Source: Udeniomyces pyricola (Eukaryota; Basidiomycota; Tremellomycetes; Cystofilobasidiales; Mrakiaceae). Taken from it: a stretch of 64,000 bases of DNA. The stretch lies in assembly GCA_039545295.1 (NCBI GenBank), contig BCIK01000015.1, positions 644,733 to 708,732 on the forward strand. Direction: 5' to 3'. Under the pieces are notes generated by a model. It had not been told where the DNA came from and searched no databases. It was given only the letters and a program-made list of their open reading frames with translations. The first letter of the stretch is position 1. The number at the start of each line of letters is the position of its first letter. Shown here one piece after another: positions 23,833 through 35,233 of the stretch. The position numbers and the translations under genes are program-made.

Positions 23833-24197
23833 ACCCGGCAATCAACGTCCCATCGCCTCCGAGTTTCGTACAATTCACAATGTCACGTTTCGTTTTCTTC
23901 TGAACGACTCCATGAGGCTTGCCAGCCTTGAGCGAAAGGCTGGTTTTGCAACGGCCGGGAGCCCGCAAAAGAGAAAAGACATCAGGACCGAGAAACGTCA
24001 TATACAATAGATCGGGGAGTATTGCCGAAGCAATCTTCTAGATAGGACAAGACAACATAACGTGTGAAAGCAGGGCAGCAGAAAGGATGAAAACTAAGAT
24101 GATAAGAAGAGCCTCAGGCAAAAACGTTTAAGAACAGCATATGTGAACATGTATTCAAGAAGGGGAAGGAAGGGGGGGGGGGGGATAAATATCAGTC
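23833..24197. other. Intergenic between convergent 3' ends
   Basis: No gene is seen. A poly-G run lies at about 24173-24184. Confidence 0.6.
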
Positions 24198-27100
24198 CTA
24201 GACGGCAGGAAGGTTGGAGTGTTCGTGCGAAGGAGAGAGGCCGGCCCAAGGGGTAATGGCACCCGATCGACCGCCGGGAAAGGTGACCGTGCCGCCACCG
24301 ATCTCCATGGAGCTATTTGTAAAGCCCTGAAAAAGAACGTCATCAAATCTATATCAGCATTGAATGCATGTGAGAGGGACCAATCTGTGTAAGGACTTCG
24401 ACCAAAGATGTGGTATCGAAAGAAAGGGATGGGCAGGTAGGTCGGTCAATGACAGAAAAAGGCTCAAGCCACAAAACTCACAGGCAGAAGCATACTCTCA
24501 AACATGCCGTCCATGGTCATTGGGAAAAAGCCAAATTCGTCTTCTCCACCTCCGGGAATGCTAGCTGGATCGGCTAAACCAAACATGTTACCAGCAGCTC
24601 CGTCCCTCTCACCCGTCCAAGCGCCAAGGCCATCCCCAAAGGCGGCCGAGAACTCGTCTCCGTAACTTGGGTCGGCTCCCAGAGCAGATTGGAAGGAGGT
24701 TCGCCAGTCAGCAGAGGTAGGAGCAGGAACGCTAGGAGCTCCACCAGGTCCAGGGGCGGTCACATCTGGGATGTGCGAGAAGTCAACCGAAGGTCCGTCA
24801 TGCTTGTCCTCGCCATCATCGCCTCGGAACGTGCCCGGAATCGGACTCGGGGCTCGTGTCAAAGGGGTTGATTCGGCCGAATTAGGAGAGAGAAGAGAGC
24901 GAAGCAGGCGAGCGTAAAGCGCTGGGGTGTGCGTTGGGGAGACGGCGATCTCTTCGAGCACCCGGACAGCTTGGACAGCAATGTCGTAGATACGCGATGG
25001 AGAGTCCTGGTAGGGCGTGAGTTCAGGGCGTAATAGCTACAGGTCGGTCGAGAAGATAGAATTGTGTCAGAGAAGTTGAAAAAGAAAGCAGAGTCCAATC
25101 TCGAGATACATCAGAGCGAACCTTCAGCAATGACAATATAGCGTCTGATTCAAGGGTAGGTAGGTATAAGCCCATCGTGCTATCAGCCAGTGCTCGTCAA
25201 CGCTCATACGACTTAGTGATTTGTCGATCCACTCACAGGACAGCATAACAAAAGTACTATCGGGAGCGTAACGAAGTCGGCCGGACGGAGCAAGTAAATC
25301 CCGCGCAACAGCAACAACGTTCTACAAGGCAAAAAGAATGGAAAGCTCGTGTTTAGCAAATATATATATATACTTGTTGCCCTGGACGAGTTGATCGTCA
25401 GAATCTCACCATCGCAGCGCTGCAGACTTTGGCTGTGAGGTAAGAGAAAAGGAACAGCCTCTGTCGTTAGGTATATGTTTGCTGTAAATTTCAAAAGAAC
25501 ACCATCGCGCAAGACACTCACTGAAGAAATGGCCCACTTCGATGGTCCCGCGTTCCAGCGCGCTTTGAAGGCCGAACGAGTTGATCATGAGAAGAGCATC
25601 TGTAAACCGTCAAAACGCAGGGTCAATCTCAGTCCCCTCAACACACTGCACGACAAGCACAGGGTCCCAACGTACAAGAATGATACAGCATGCCCACTGG
25701 TCCTGTATACGCCAACGAGTTTCGGTTCTCATCGTCCACCTCGTGTAGTTGTGTTCTATCATTACGTATTCCATGAAAGAGTGCATTGGGAAGATAACAG
25801 CCGTTAGTATGGGGAAGCGCATAAGTTCCAGGTCCGAGCTCGAGCAGGACCAAGGGGAAAGACGTACGCCAGAGACGTCCTCCAATCCTCATGCCAAACA
25901 TTCAGCTGACCCTCGACACTTCTCAGTACAAGCGGGTAGTCAACATCGGAATGGAGGCCCGAAGCCGTCGTTGTACCACTGTAGAGGAAGTCGAGCGAAC
26001 GAGATAAAATCTGTTGTAGACCAGCATAGGCTGCCAAATCCAGGGAAACGATGTGAGACCACGACTCCTCGAGAACAGCGGCGATCCAGAGGGAGAAGAA
26101 AAAAACAAGGGACACACCTGCCAACCCTCGATCGGCCGGAACAGAAGCAAATTTGGACGAGTTGTGCCACGAAGGCGCCGAACGGATGATGTAGTCTTCA
26201 CGTATGGTGTAGGGCTGCGGGACATAGATACGTATATGAGTGACACACCCATGAACGAGGTGGGCATTGCACAATGTGAACGACTGACCTTGCCCATCTG
26301 AGCAGAGAACGACCGATCGAGAATGTAGCACATGCTAGTGGAGGCAGAGGGTAGAAGAAATATTGTCAGCTCGAAAGCGACGCGTGGTGGATGTCGAAAG
26401 CTGCGCGAAGACAACATACAGCCACGTCCTCTCTCGATTGATGATCTCTCGGTCGCGAGCTTGAGCCTCATCCGTGTCCTTATTGGAAAGGGCAGATTTC
26501 CGCTGCAAGTTCAGGTCGGTCGCCACTCGAATGCCCATGCCGAGAAGAAGCCACTGTGAGGTCGGAAAGGTGTGAAGGAGAACAAGGTTAGCGAGCGTAC
26601 CAATCGACGCAACTCAAAATCGGATGATGCACGTACCGTTCGATCCTGCTCGAATCTACGGATGAGACAGAGAACAAGCGGAAGGGATAAGCCCTAGAAT
26701 CGTAGTGTATGCTCGGCAGAGCAAGGGCCACAACAAGGCCATGAACGAACCTTTCAACAGGAAGACCGTAGCTAGTAAGAAGAATATATGCCTGTACAAT
26801 CTCAACGCTCTTGAATCCAGCACTCGGAACTTCGAATGCGAGCTTCTTGGCGATGGCGCTGAGCTTGGTCGAAAGCCCAGGCTTTTTGGTGTAGAACTTG
26901 GAAGCAATAGAACAAACTAAGAACGAGTAGATAATGTTAGTTGAGGTGATGGCTGGCTCGACTCAGTACAAAGCACGTCGGCGATTGGCAACGCACTTGT
27001 CGTCAAGAGAAACGGCGATCGACCAGCGACGAGGCCGGGCGTATGGAACGATCTGTCAAGGATGGGAATTTGAACGTTGATGTAATCAAAATAAATCTCA

Positions 27101-29570
27101 AAGAGTTCCTAGCATGTTGAAAACGGGCCTCGAGTCAGTCTCGACCTCAGAGTCGGAAAGAAAAGACTTGGTTCAGAGGAAAACCGACGCACTATGACCT
27201 CATCTTGGTTGAGGAAGTCGAGGATCTCTGGCCGATTGGATCGCTCAATGATAATTCGGCGAAGAGGAAGCATAGTCATAGGTCCCTACGATACGAGAAG
27301 AAGAGGAAAGAGAGGTCAGCGATCTGCGTCGACCACACAACCGCATGAACGAGAGCAACGCTCACTGGTTTGAAATAACCCGTCGCAGCGACTCCGACGT
27401 CTGCCGAGGGTGGATGGTCATCCTTGTCTTTGGCACTCTCTGGGCCGTCCTCGGGCTGCTCACCCGGGATTGAACACGGCGTTCCCCTGCCCCTGCTCTT
27501 GCCTTTGTCAGACCCGCCATTGACCAGGCCATGTCCCGAGACAGAGCCCTCAGCGCTAGAATTTCCCTCGATCTTAACGCCCAATATGCCTCCCTCGCCT
27601 GACGAAGTCGACCTTGCCTCTGCTCGCTTATGGTTATGGAGAGAAGCTTCGGCGAGCAGCCCCAGCGGATTCAACGAGTTGTCAGGCAAGGAGTGAAGCC
27701 GAGGTGATATCTCGCGGTTGAAACGGTGAGGTGGAGGCGATGGGTGGACGTGATGACTCAGTCCGGGTCGATGCAGCTGTTGGGCGTGGTGGAAGGGCTG
27801 TGGGTCCGGGTGAGCAAATGAGGACATGGGCGGCACTCCACCATTGGAGTTTGAGCCAGAGAGCGTCTGATGCAGATCAGGATGCGGATGGAGACGTTGG
27901 AGTGTTGGATGGGACGGCGTTGCGCGAGGAGGAGGCATGCTTGCCTGACCTGAATTAGAGCCACCTCCTCCTGAATGGGGCGAACCCTTGTTGTTTTCAA
28001 AGTCCCGAGCAACCAAGGCGTCGTAAACACGCGAGGAGTCGCCCGAGCGAGGCATCGTGTTTGAGGAGCTGTTGGGGATAGGCGTTGAAGAACTTTGCAG
28101 AGGATAGGGATAGGCAGCGGTCATGGGCAGGCCGCGTTTTAATCGGTACGCCTCGATTTCCGAAGGCGAGGGGTTGTCGCCTAAAGGTGAAGGCGATCGG
28201 GTCATCATGCCTGACGATGCAGCAGCCAACCCAGGGTTGTGTATCGATGCCAGAACCTACAGTAATATAGCCGGCCGGAGGACAAGAGTGATCAGCGCCC
28301 ATGTCACGGCCTCAAAGGTAGCAACTGGAATCGGGCAGAGAACGTATGTAGAGTACAGCGGACGGACGGTATTGAGAGTCTGCTCCATCTTGCGGAGAGA
28401 CTGTGCCATAGCCTCGTGTTTTCTGTTATTGGATCGAAAATCAATGCATGATGAGCAAACTACGCGTCGATCGACCGACGACCAAGCGAACACAACATGA
28501 TGGAGAAGAAACAAATTGAAAAAGGGGACCCCTCACTTTGAACTCTTCTTGCCCCGGTTGCTTTCTTCGAAAATGCATTCATGCCCTCCCGATTTGCATC
28601 TCTGTAGAAAATGCAACGACGACGTGGATTAGCAAGTACCGCTCAACGATGATAGGTCCATCCGGTGAATCAAGCCCGCAGATAGTAGGGAGACGACTCG
28701 CTTTGCATGGGGGACCGTCCTCGCACAGACACTTCATCTTGAGCTTCCGGCACACGGTACACGCCCTGACGATGTGAGACCAACGCGACGGATGAGCCAT
28801 ATCAGCATGCATTCATCGTGACAGGGACCAAACGCATGGCGAAGACAGCGACCAAATGAAGGAACCCACCGGCTTCCTCGGGTCGCTTTGACCTTCTTGC
28901 CATCCTCGCCCCCCGGCTTGATCACCGAGCTCGCCGGCCCTGAGCTTGTCCCGGAAGACGCGACCGGCTTTGCACCTTTGGCAGTAGCTTTGTTAGCTTT
29001 GGCCTTGGTGGAAGATGGTGGGGGTGCGGGAGTCACATCCTCGCTCTCGTCGTCTTCTTCATCATCGTCGTCGTCAGAGCTACCGCCACTAGGCGATCCT
29101 TCGCCGAGGACAGCCGAATCGATGGTGTCGTGTCTGGCGCGTTTGGCGAGGGTTCCGCCTTGCTCATCGCCATCGTATGGGAGTTGAGATGCCGGCTGCT
29201 GCTGGTGTAATGGCAACGATAGCTGGTGCGGGGTAGGTTGCTGGTGGTGATGCTGTTGTTGCTGAATGTAGCGTTGCTGATGGGAGAGGGACGTCGCCGG
29301 GTCGGACGAGACGTAAGGCGACGAACCCGGTTGAGGCCGCTTGAGTTGGAGGAGGGATGCCGCGGCGGGTGAGTACGGATTGGAAGAGGAAGAGTTTGGG
29401 TTGGCCGATCCGGCGAGAGCAGAGTGCTGGGAATACGCGTGGGAGTAAATGCCGTGGGTATTGGAATGGAATGAGGCGAGAGCACTATGCGGTTGGAGGT
29501 AGGACGGGGGACCTCTGCCGGCGGATTCGGGGGAGTTGGCGCGGGAGGTGTTGCGACTATTGGACTCCAT
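24198..29570 (-). CDS. Zn2Cys6 fungal transcription factor
   Basis: Twenty exons (29570-28870, 28765-28702, 28601-28537, 28422-28368, 28256-27366, 27285-27193, 27108-26997, 26916-26751, 26655-26637, 26553-26420, 26334-26289, 26214-26118, 26030-25868, 25755-25676, 25599-25522, 25432-25410, 25321-25237, 25192-25122, 25036-24482, 24326-24198) give 1208 residues. The N-terminal 230 residues are Ser/Gln/His-rich with an acidic run. The zinc cluster is Cys236, 239, 246, 254, 257 and 264 (C-x2-C-x6-C-x7-C-x2-C-x6-C), followed by SSKKHEAMAQSLRKMEQTL, a likely dimerisation coil. The middle region carries the fungal-specific regulatory domain: ELFEIYFDYINVQIPILDRS, LLLGMGIRVATDLNLQRK, MCYILDRSFSAQMGKPYTI. 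The intron inside the zinc cluster starts GC instead of GT. Target genes cannot be inferred. Confidence 0.93.
28603..28701 (-). other. GC-AG intron within the zinc cluster
   Basis: The exon ending at 28702 (CCPPCK side, codon AAA) is followed by GCGAGT, and the next exon begins at 28601 after tctacag. Only this junction restores PCKRCKSGGHEC. No GT donor nearby does so. Confidence 0.75.
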
Positions 29571-30007
29571 GGTGGCGGGCAGCGGAAGGGGATCCGCTGG
29601 GTGAATGGATGATTGATGGATGGATGGATGGATGAATGGATGGATCGGGTGAGGGGATGAAGGGGTGAATGAAAGGGTGGATGGATAGACTAGGGTGGAC
29701 GAATGAATTGAACGACAATCGACGATAATCCAGAGTTGCCGATGGCTGCTGCCGCTTATTGCTTTCTTGGCCCGACGCTTCATCTCGCTTCAACCACCGC
29801 TTCATCTACCGCTTGGACCGGCAAAGCGTTCACCGTTCACCGCCTGCAATTCCATTCTCACCTTCGGCTTCTTTACCCCGTTTGCCCGGCCACCCAGCGC
29901 CGCCACGGTCTTTTTAGTCTTACTCGTCATCATGACCTAACCAAGATGAAAACAATCAGTTCCCCTGCACCATCACACATCGCACATCCCACACACACAC
30001 ATATGTC

Positions 30008-30042
<35 letters not shown>

Positions 30043-30179
30043 ATACATCATCTATAGATCCACATCATCCGCCCCTAATCCATCATCGTCGACCTCAGTA
30101 TATTTAAATGTCTGCAACGAGCACCCAACTCATCATGAGCTCGCATCGGTCATACAACTCCCCCTCCCCTCCTAGTAGC
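29571..30179. other. Intergenic, microsatellite-bearing
   Basis: This lies between the transcription factor start and the AVL9 stop. It holds a TGGA/TGAA repeat (29612-29645, in the leader of the transcription factor) and a (TA)n run (30011-30040). No gene was recognised. Confidence 0.6.
30011..30040 (+). repeat. (TA)n microsatellite
   Basis: About fifteen TA units lie in intergenic sequence. Confidence 0.95.
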
Positions 30180-33100
30180 TCAACGGTCCACCACTGACCT
30201 CGCACTAGCCGACGACACCGTCCCATTCACATCGGCAGCTGCAGCCCGCATCGCATCGAGGTCCACAATCACCATCTCTTCCTCGCCAGCCATCACATCC
30301 TCTCGCTTCTTGCGAGCCCCACCCCAAAGTCCACCAAATCGCTCGCTGATAGTGTTCCGAACGTCGCTCACTACCGATGGTCCTTCACTCAAGGCATGCG
30401 AGCCTGTTCCTGCCGCTGGCGGTTTCCGAGAGAAAAACGTCGATGGCGTCGTAAAGAGAGGCGATGATGGGAACGAAATCGTGCCCGATGCAAAGGGCGA
30501 AGAGAGCGTGATGGGAGACTTGATCGTCGTCGCAAAGGTCGTAGATGTGGAAGCGGAAGAAGGTGCCCCAGTAGTCTGCTCCTCAGACTCAACCGTCGTT
30601 GGCGAGGCCAAAGTTGGAGTTACAGGTTTCGGGTTTGAGGCTTGAGACGCTGCTAGCTGAGATGCCAGCCCAGCTCGGACGCCCTCAAACGCCTTGAAGA
30701 GACTGGTCGATCCAGAAGTAATGGCACTTGAAATGGCTTCCCTCGCTGGAGCCAAGTTCTGTTCGAGCCGAAGATCGTGAATGCCTTCCGATAGACGAAG
30801 ACCGATGTCCGTCGCGGCATTGGTGTTGCGACCGGGGTGGATGGGTTCCCAAATATCGAAGAGGACTACGAGATGCGCGTGATGTAACAGGCCGATTGGG
30901 ACGGCGAGGACGAGAGGTGGATTCAGCGAGGGTTCAAGATGTGTCTTGACACCTAGACGTGTGTAACCAGTAGAGACGCACCAGGATCGGTTCGCTCATC
31001 CCATTGCTTGTATGCAGGCGTCATCGAAAATGCCTTTAGCCAGGGAAGAGAAAAGTGAGCTCGGCCCGTGAGATCTAAACACCGTCGATCGGACCAGGTG
31101 TGTCAGCGTGAGTGGATCCATGGCGACAGGGCTGTGTCTGAGATGGCAAGTACTGACATTCGCTCCCGCCCGACGATAAGATGGGCGTGGCAGAACTGGA
31201 TGCATGTTCAGCAAACTTCATTGAAGCAAGAGCGGAGCAAAGGTACTCTTCGAACTATCAAAGCGGCAACGATCGGAAAGACTGAGCTGAGCGATTGATC
31301 AGAACTATTCCCTATGAGCACCATCGCCATCGCAAGACGTACCTTTGCTCGAAGGTAATCATCGCTCCCTTTGAACACCATCCCGATGGGTCTGGTTGGA
31401 TCTTCTGGATTCCAGGTTTCTTCTACACAGCTCACAAGCTCGTCCATCCACTTTCGGTCGGCCGACGTCAAAGCGACGAGGCGTTCCAGCTTGGAATCCG
31501 GAAAATCGAAAGAGGTGTGCTCAATCTGCAATCATCGAACGGAAAGATGGAAGCAGACCGCGATCAGGATGCATGAGGAGATGGATACGGGACAACGAAA
31601 GGAATCCTCGCGACACAATGGTTTCGTCTTGAGGTGAACGCACATTGACGAGGCAATCATACTGAGCATCCCGTTGCTGGAGCATGATTTGGTTTGTACT
31701 ACCAACAAGCCATGACGATGATCTGCAGAGATCTATCTGTTGTAGTGGAAGGTACGGCTGGAAGAATGCGTTCTATGGACCCAATCAAAACAAAACTATG
31801 GTCAACCATCCATCGCCGACACAAAGATCTGTCCCTGATCGGAGATGAGGCGAATGGATACCTCGCCAAAAATATCCAGAGGAAATCCAAAGAATCGCAG
31901 CATAGACGCCCGATCGCTTGTCTTCAGGGACGTTGGTTTTTGGATGTTGCCAGATCGAGTGTCGAGGCCCGGTGAACCGCAATCAGAAAGATTCATGAGG
32001 AGCCCTGACAATTCAAGAGAAGAGCGATGACTAAGCAGCTGGGATCGGAGAAGGATCCGGACACAAGCACGAGAGAAAAGTCTAACCTGGTATCAAGGAA
32101 ACCTTTTCACACCACAATCGACGATCAGTATGAGGACTCGAGAATCAATGCAGGAGAATAGATCAGAAGGACAGAAAAACAGACGAGTGTATATTGGTAC
32201 GTGCACAGTCTTTCGACTGGATATCCAAAGAACATGATCTATCAAAACAAACGAGTCAGGGCAAGAAGAATCAGCCCCATCATCACATAATCCACAGAGA
32301 GCAAGAGACCATAAAGGTGAGCTGACTCTTTTCTGAAGCAACAGCATCTTGAGCAAGACAAGGGTCCGATACCTGAACGTCTTGACGAGTTCCCTCAAGC
32401 TAGTACCCATCGTCATGGTCGTTTCAGAGACTCGGCCAACGAAGCTCGACTGAAGGGAGGAGTAGAAATCAACGAGGATCGAGGTGGAAGTGAAGTCGCG
32501 CTGGGCAAAAAATGCCCGAGTGACTACGCCGAGTTTGTCGCTACACGGGGAATAAAGTATAAAAGGCTTGATTGAGACGTGTGTCATGAGGTCTTGAATT
32601 GTTCAACGTTGCCGTCAACCTACCGTATTGGACCCTGATGAAATCAAATTGAGGATGAGAAACAAGCAGGACAAAGTAAATCAACAGGCTTTCTCTGACG
32701 GGCTTTGCCTCCTGATCTATATTGATGAGACTTACAAACACTGGCTGACTCGCCAGAACGACAACTGCCATCTGAACGGTGCTCCGAGTAACGTCGTCCG
32801 GTCGATGTAGCAGCTCGGAAGCGGCAAGTTGCCGGTTACAGCTGAAATGAACATCGGCCAAGGGCGAGCATGACCCAGTTCAGTGCCCGATATTTGCCAC
32901 GTTGTCCCTAACTCCAAAGATCATCAAGGATTTTTTTCACTTCAGAAGCTCCAGTCATGAGACTCACGATATACCAAAGACCGTCTTGCCAATAGGAAAC
33001 GGCTCATCTTGATCGCCATTGGGCTCTTGGCCTGGCTGAGGCGGACTTGTGAGGTGAAAGTAACTGTAGTCTTCGTCCTGAAGGTGTGCTCCATCCGGTA

Positions 33101-33749
33101 GGGCGAGGAACGGGAGAAGCCGAGGGATCTCTGGGTCTAGATTAGGAGAAGAGAGGATGTTGGTCGGATGGCTGAACTCGATGACAGGTCCAAGCTGAGT
33201 GGACGTATGTGCGGCAAAGACGCGACGGACGGGCGGGACAAAGCATCAGTCGGCAAGCCGCTTAAATCACGTCTCGGGCAGAAGAGCGACCCTTCTTACG
33301 AGATGGTTGAAGTTGACCAGTAGAACACCAAGTACGACACCGTCAGTCTCAAAAGATCCAAAGCCTGGAGGAGACTTGAGCGAGAGGTCAAAATCGATCG
33401 GAGGTCCTGAGAACGTTGGCGTCGGTGTCGATGGGACCGGCTCAGAGCGAGTGCTGTGCGATAAGTCCGGCGATGATGCTGGGATTGAGGAAGTATCGGA
33501 CGTTTTCGAGTCAAGATTCGGGAGTATGTCGCGGTCAGATTTTGTATATGATGGGTGAGATGCAGAGGCAGAAACAGAGGTAGAGGCCGAAGGAGGAGGA
33601 TGCGGGGACGACGGGTCTGCGGATTGATGGGGAGATGATGGGTCGAGCTCGATGGGATGCATGTCATCGCCATCGGGGATGTCGAATGGCGATGAAGTGG
33701 GCGATGGGTTTTCCCAAGGGTTCTCTAGCGATGAGGACGAGTGATCCAT
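30180..33749 (-). CDS. avl9: Avl9, DENN-type late secretory pathway protein
   Basis: Thirteen exons (33749-33300, 33194-32968, 32841-32736, 32634-32624, 32540-32327, 32238-32185, 32102-32087, 32004-31862, 31772-31644, 31525-31343, 31254-31158, 31074-30982, 30952-30180) give 831 residues. Family landmarks run in order: VLGVLLVNFNHLLGPVIEFS, LPFLALPDGAHLQDEDYSYF, DVTRSTVQMAVVVL, VFGPIRDKLGVVTRAFF, RTLVLLKMLLLQKRIMFFGY, PVERLCTYQYTLVSLIPGLL, SLKTSDRASMLRFFGFPLDI, FSLPWLKAFSMTPAYKQWDE. Avl9 acts in exocytic traffic from the Golgi and belongs to the DENN superfamily of Rab regulators (family knowledge). About 125 N-terminal residues before the domain are Ser/Pro-rich, as is the C-terminal tail. 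Exon 4 is only 11 nt and exon 7 only 16 nt. Confidence 0.95.
32624..32634 (-). other. 11-nt microexon in avl9
   Basis: This exon is flanked on the minus strand by catcag and gtaggt. It encodes GPI plus CG of an Arg codon and is needed to make the conserved VFGPIRDKLGVVTRAFF. Length 11 is not a multiple of three, so skipping shifts the frame. Confidence 0.88.
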
Positions 33750-35233
33750 GGCGGGAAGTGGAAATGATGGGCGAGAAGCAGGTTGATGAACGGGGTGGGT
33801 ATCTGACGGTTGGGAGAAAGCACGCTATATATTCATATCATACGCTACGCGTATACGTACGCGCGACGGTACGTAGCTAGTGGTGTATCCGTATGTATGC
33901 GTGCATGGTCTCAAGTCTGAACGCTTTTCTCATCATGGTTTCGCGTAGATATGTTGGACATATAGTTGACAGGCGACGCATGTGTCCTTCCACTGTGACG
34001 TAATATAGTATAGCAACCAGATCAAAGTATACGGCGACTGCAGCCACCTAGCTGATTGGAAGCCTAGAGATTCACTAATAATTAGCTGCTCCAGCGTCTC
34101 ACGTTGTATCAGCATCGTCGAGTCTGCAGAGCAGCGGGCAGGAGTGGAGTCCATTAATCGGGGCAAAGAGGCATACAATCACAAGAGAAAAGACAACATG
34201 CAAGTGGTGAGAGAAAGCACAGAGAGGTATGTTGGGCGCACAACGAATCCCAACGTCTTCCAGAAAGTTAGGCAGAAAGGACAGATAGGCGCCGAGCCAC
34301 GGGTCTTAATCCGTGCCCCCATTAAAGGAGGTTTCCTCTCCAACCTGGGCTCCGATGCTCGGTCCGCCGTCATGATTGAGCGGGTGAGAGCCCGAGCCCG
34401 TCCCCCTCTCGAAAGAAGGGACCAGACAAGGGAAACGAAGCAGGGTTGGTTGAGGGAAAGGGAAGGGCCCTCAGCGAAATCGCTCATTTCAACCTTACCG
34501 AGGGGGGTGTGTATCCTGCCGTCGTCCAGGGAGACTACTACAGGGACGCGACTTGTGATCGACTCAACGTCCTGTCCCTCACGTCCATGTTATAATTCAT
34601 CCTCGCCTACATTGGCCGCACCCACTTGGCACACACCTCCTCTTTAATTCTACACACACGAGAGAAAGAAAAAAAAAAAGAAAAAAAAGGAAAAACCGGA
34701 CATAACATTATCGCGCTATGCTCGCCAAAACAACAAGAGAAAAACGTCTCGTTACACGATAGGATACGAGCATACGCCAAGTGTAAGTATATATAAAGAA
34801 ACGTAGCTAGCATTAGAACAAAAGAGGTGCGAACAAAGACGAACAGGAGAAAAAGAGGAGAAAATGATCCAAGGCCCGCGGAAGGGGGTGGGCGCGGGGG
34901 GCGAGGTAGGCAGGATGAGCTAAAGGTGATATCTTAATGCAATCGACCAACAAGACAAATGCGACGTGTACAGAGTGAAGCAGGCACAGAACATGCGACG
35001 AAAGTAGTCATAAAAAGAGATAGAAAAGAATCACAGCGCAATGGACGGCTCGAGAAAACTATGAGTGAGACATGCAAAGAGAAAGGAGGGAACGGTACAA
35101 AGATCACGACGAAGCCTTCGAGCTCAGGTAAGGAGAAAGGCCAGCAGAGCGTCTTCGCCCTTGATCTTGATGAGTTCCTTCTACATGATACAAATACAAA
35201 ACATCATACACCCGAGGTATCGGAGACACGGCG
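33750..35233. other. Long intergenic tract (1.48 kb)
   Basis: No gene is recognised. Bases 34290-34640 are richer in G+C than their surroundings and contain several short perfect hairpins (for example CACGG/CCGTG around 34296-34315 and GAGG/CCTC around 34328-34340). Frames here code for nothing familiar. A poly-A-rich stretch lies at 34660-34700. Confidence 0.5.
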
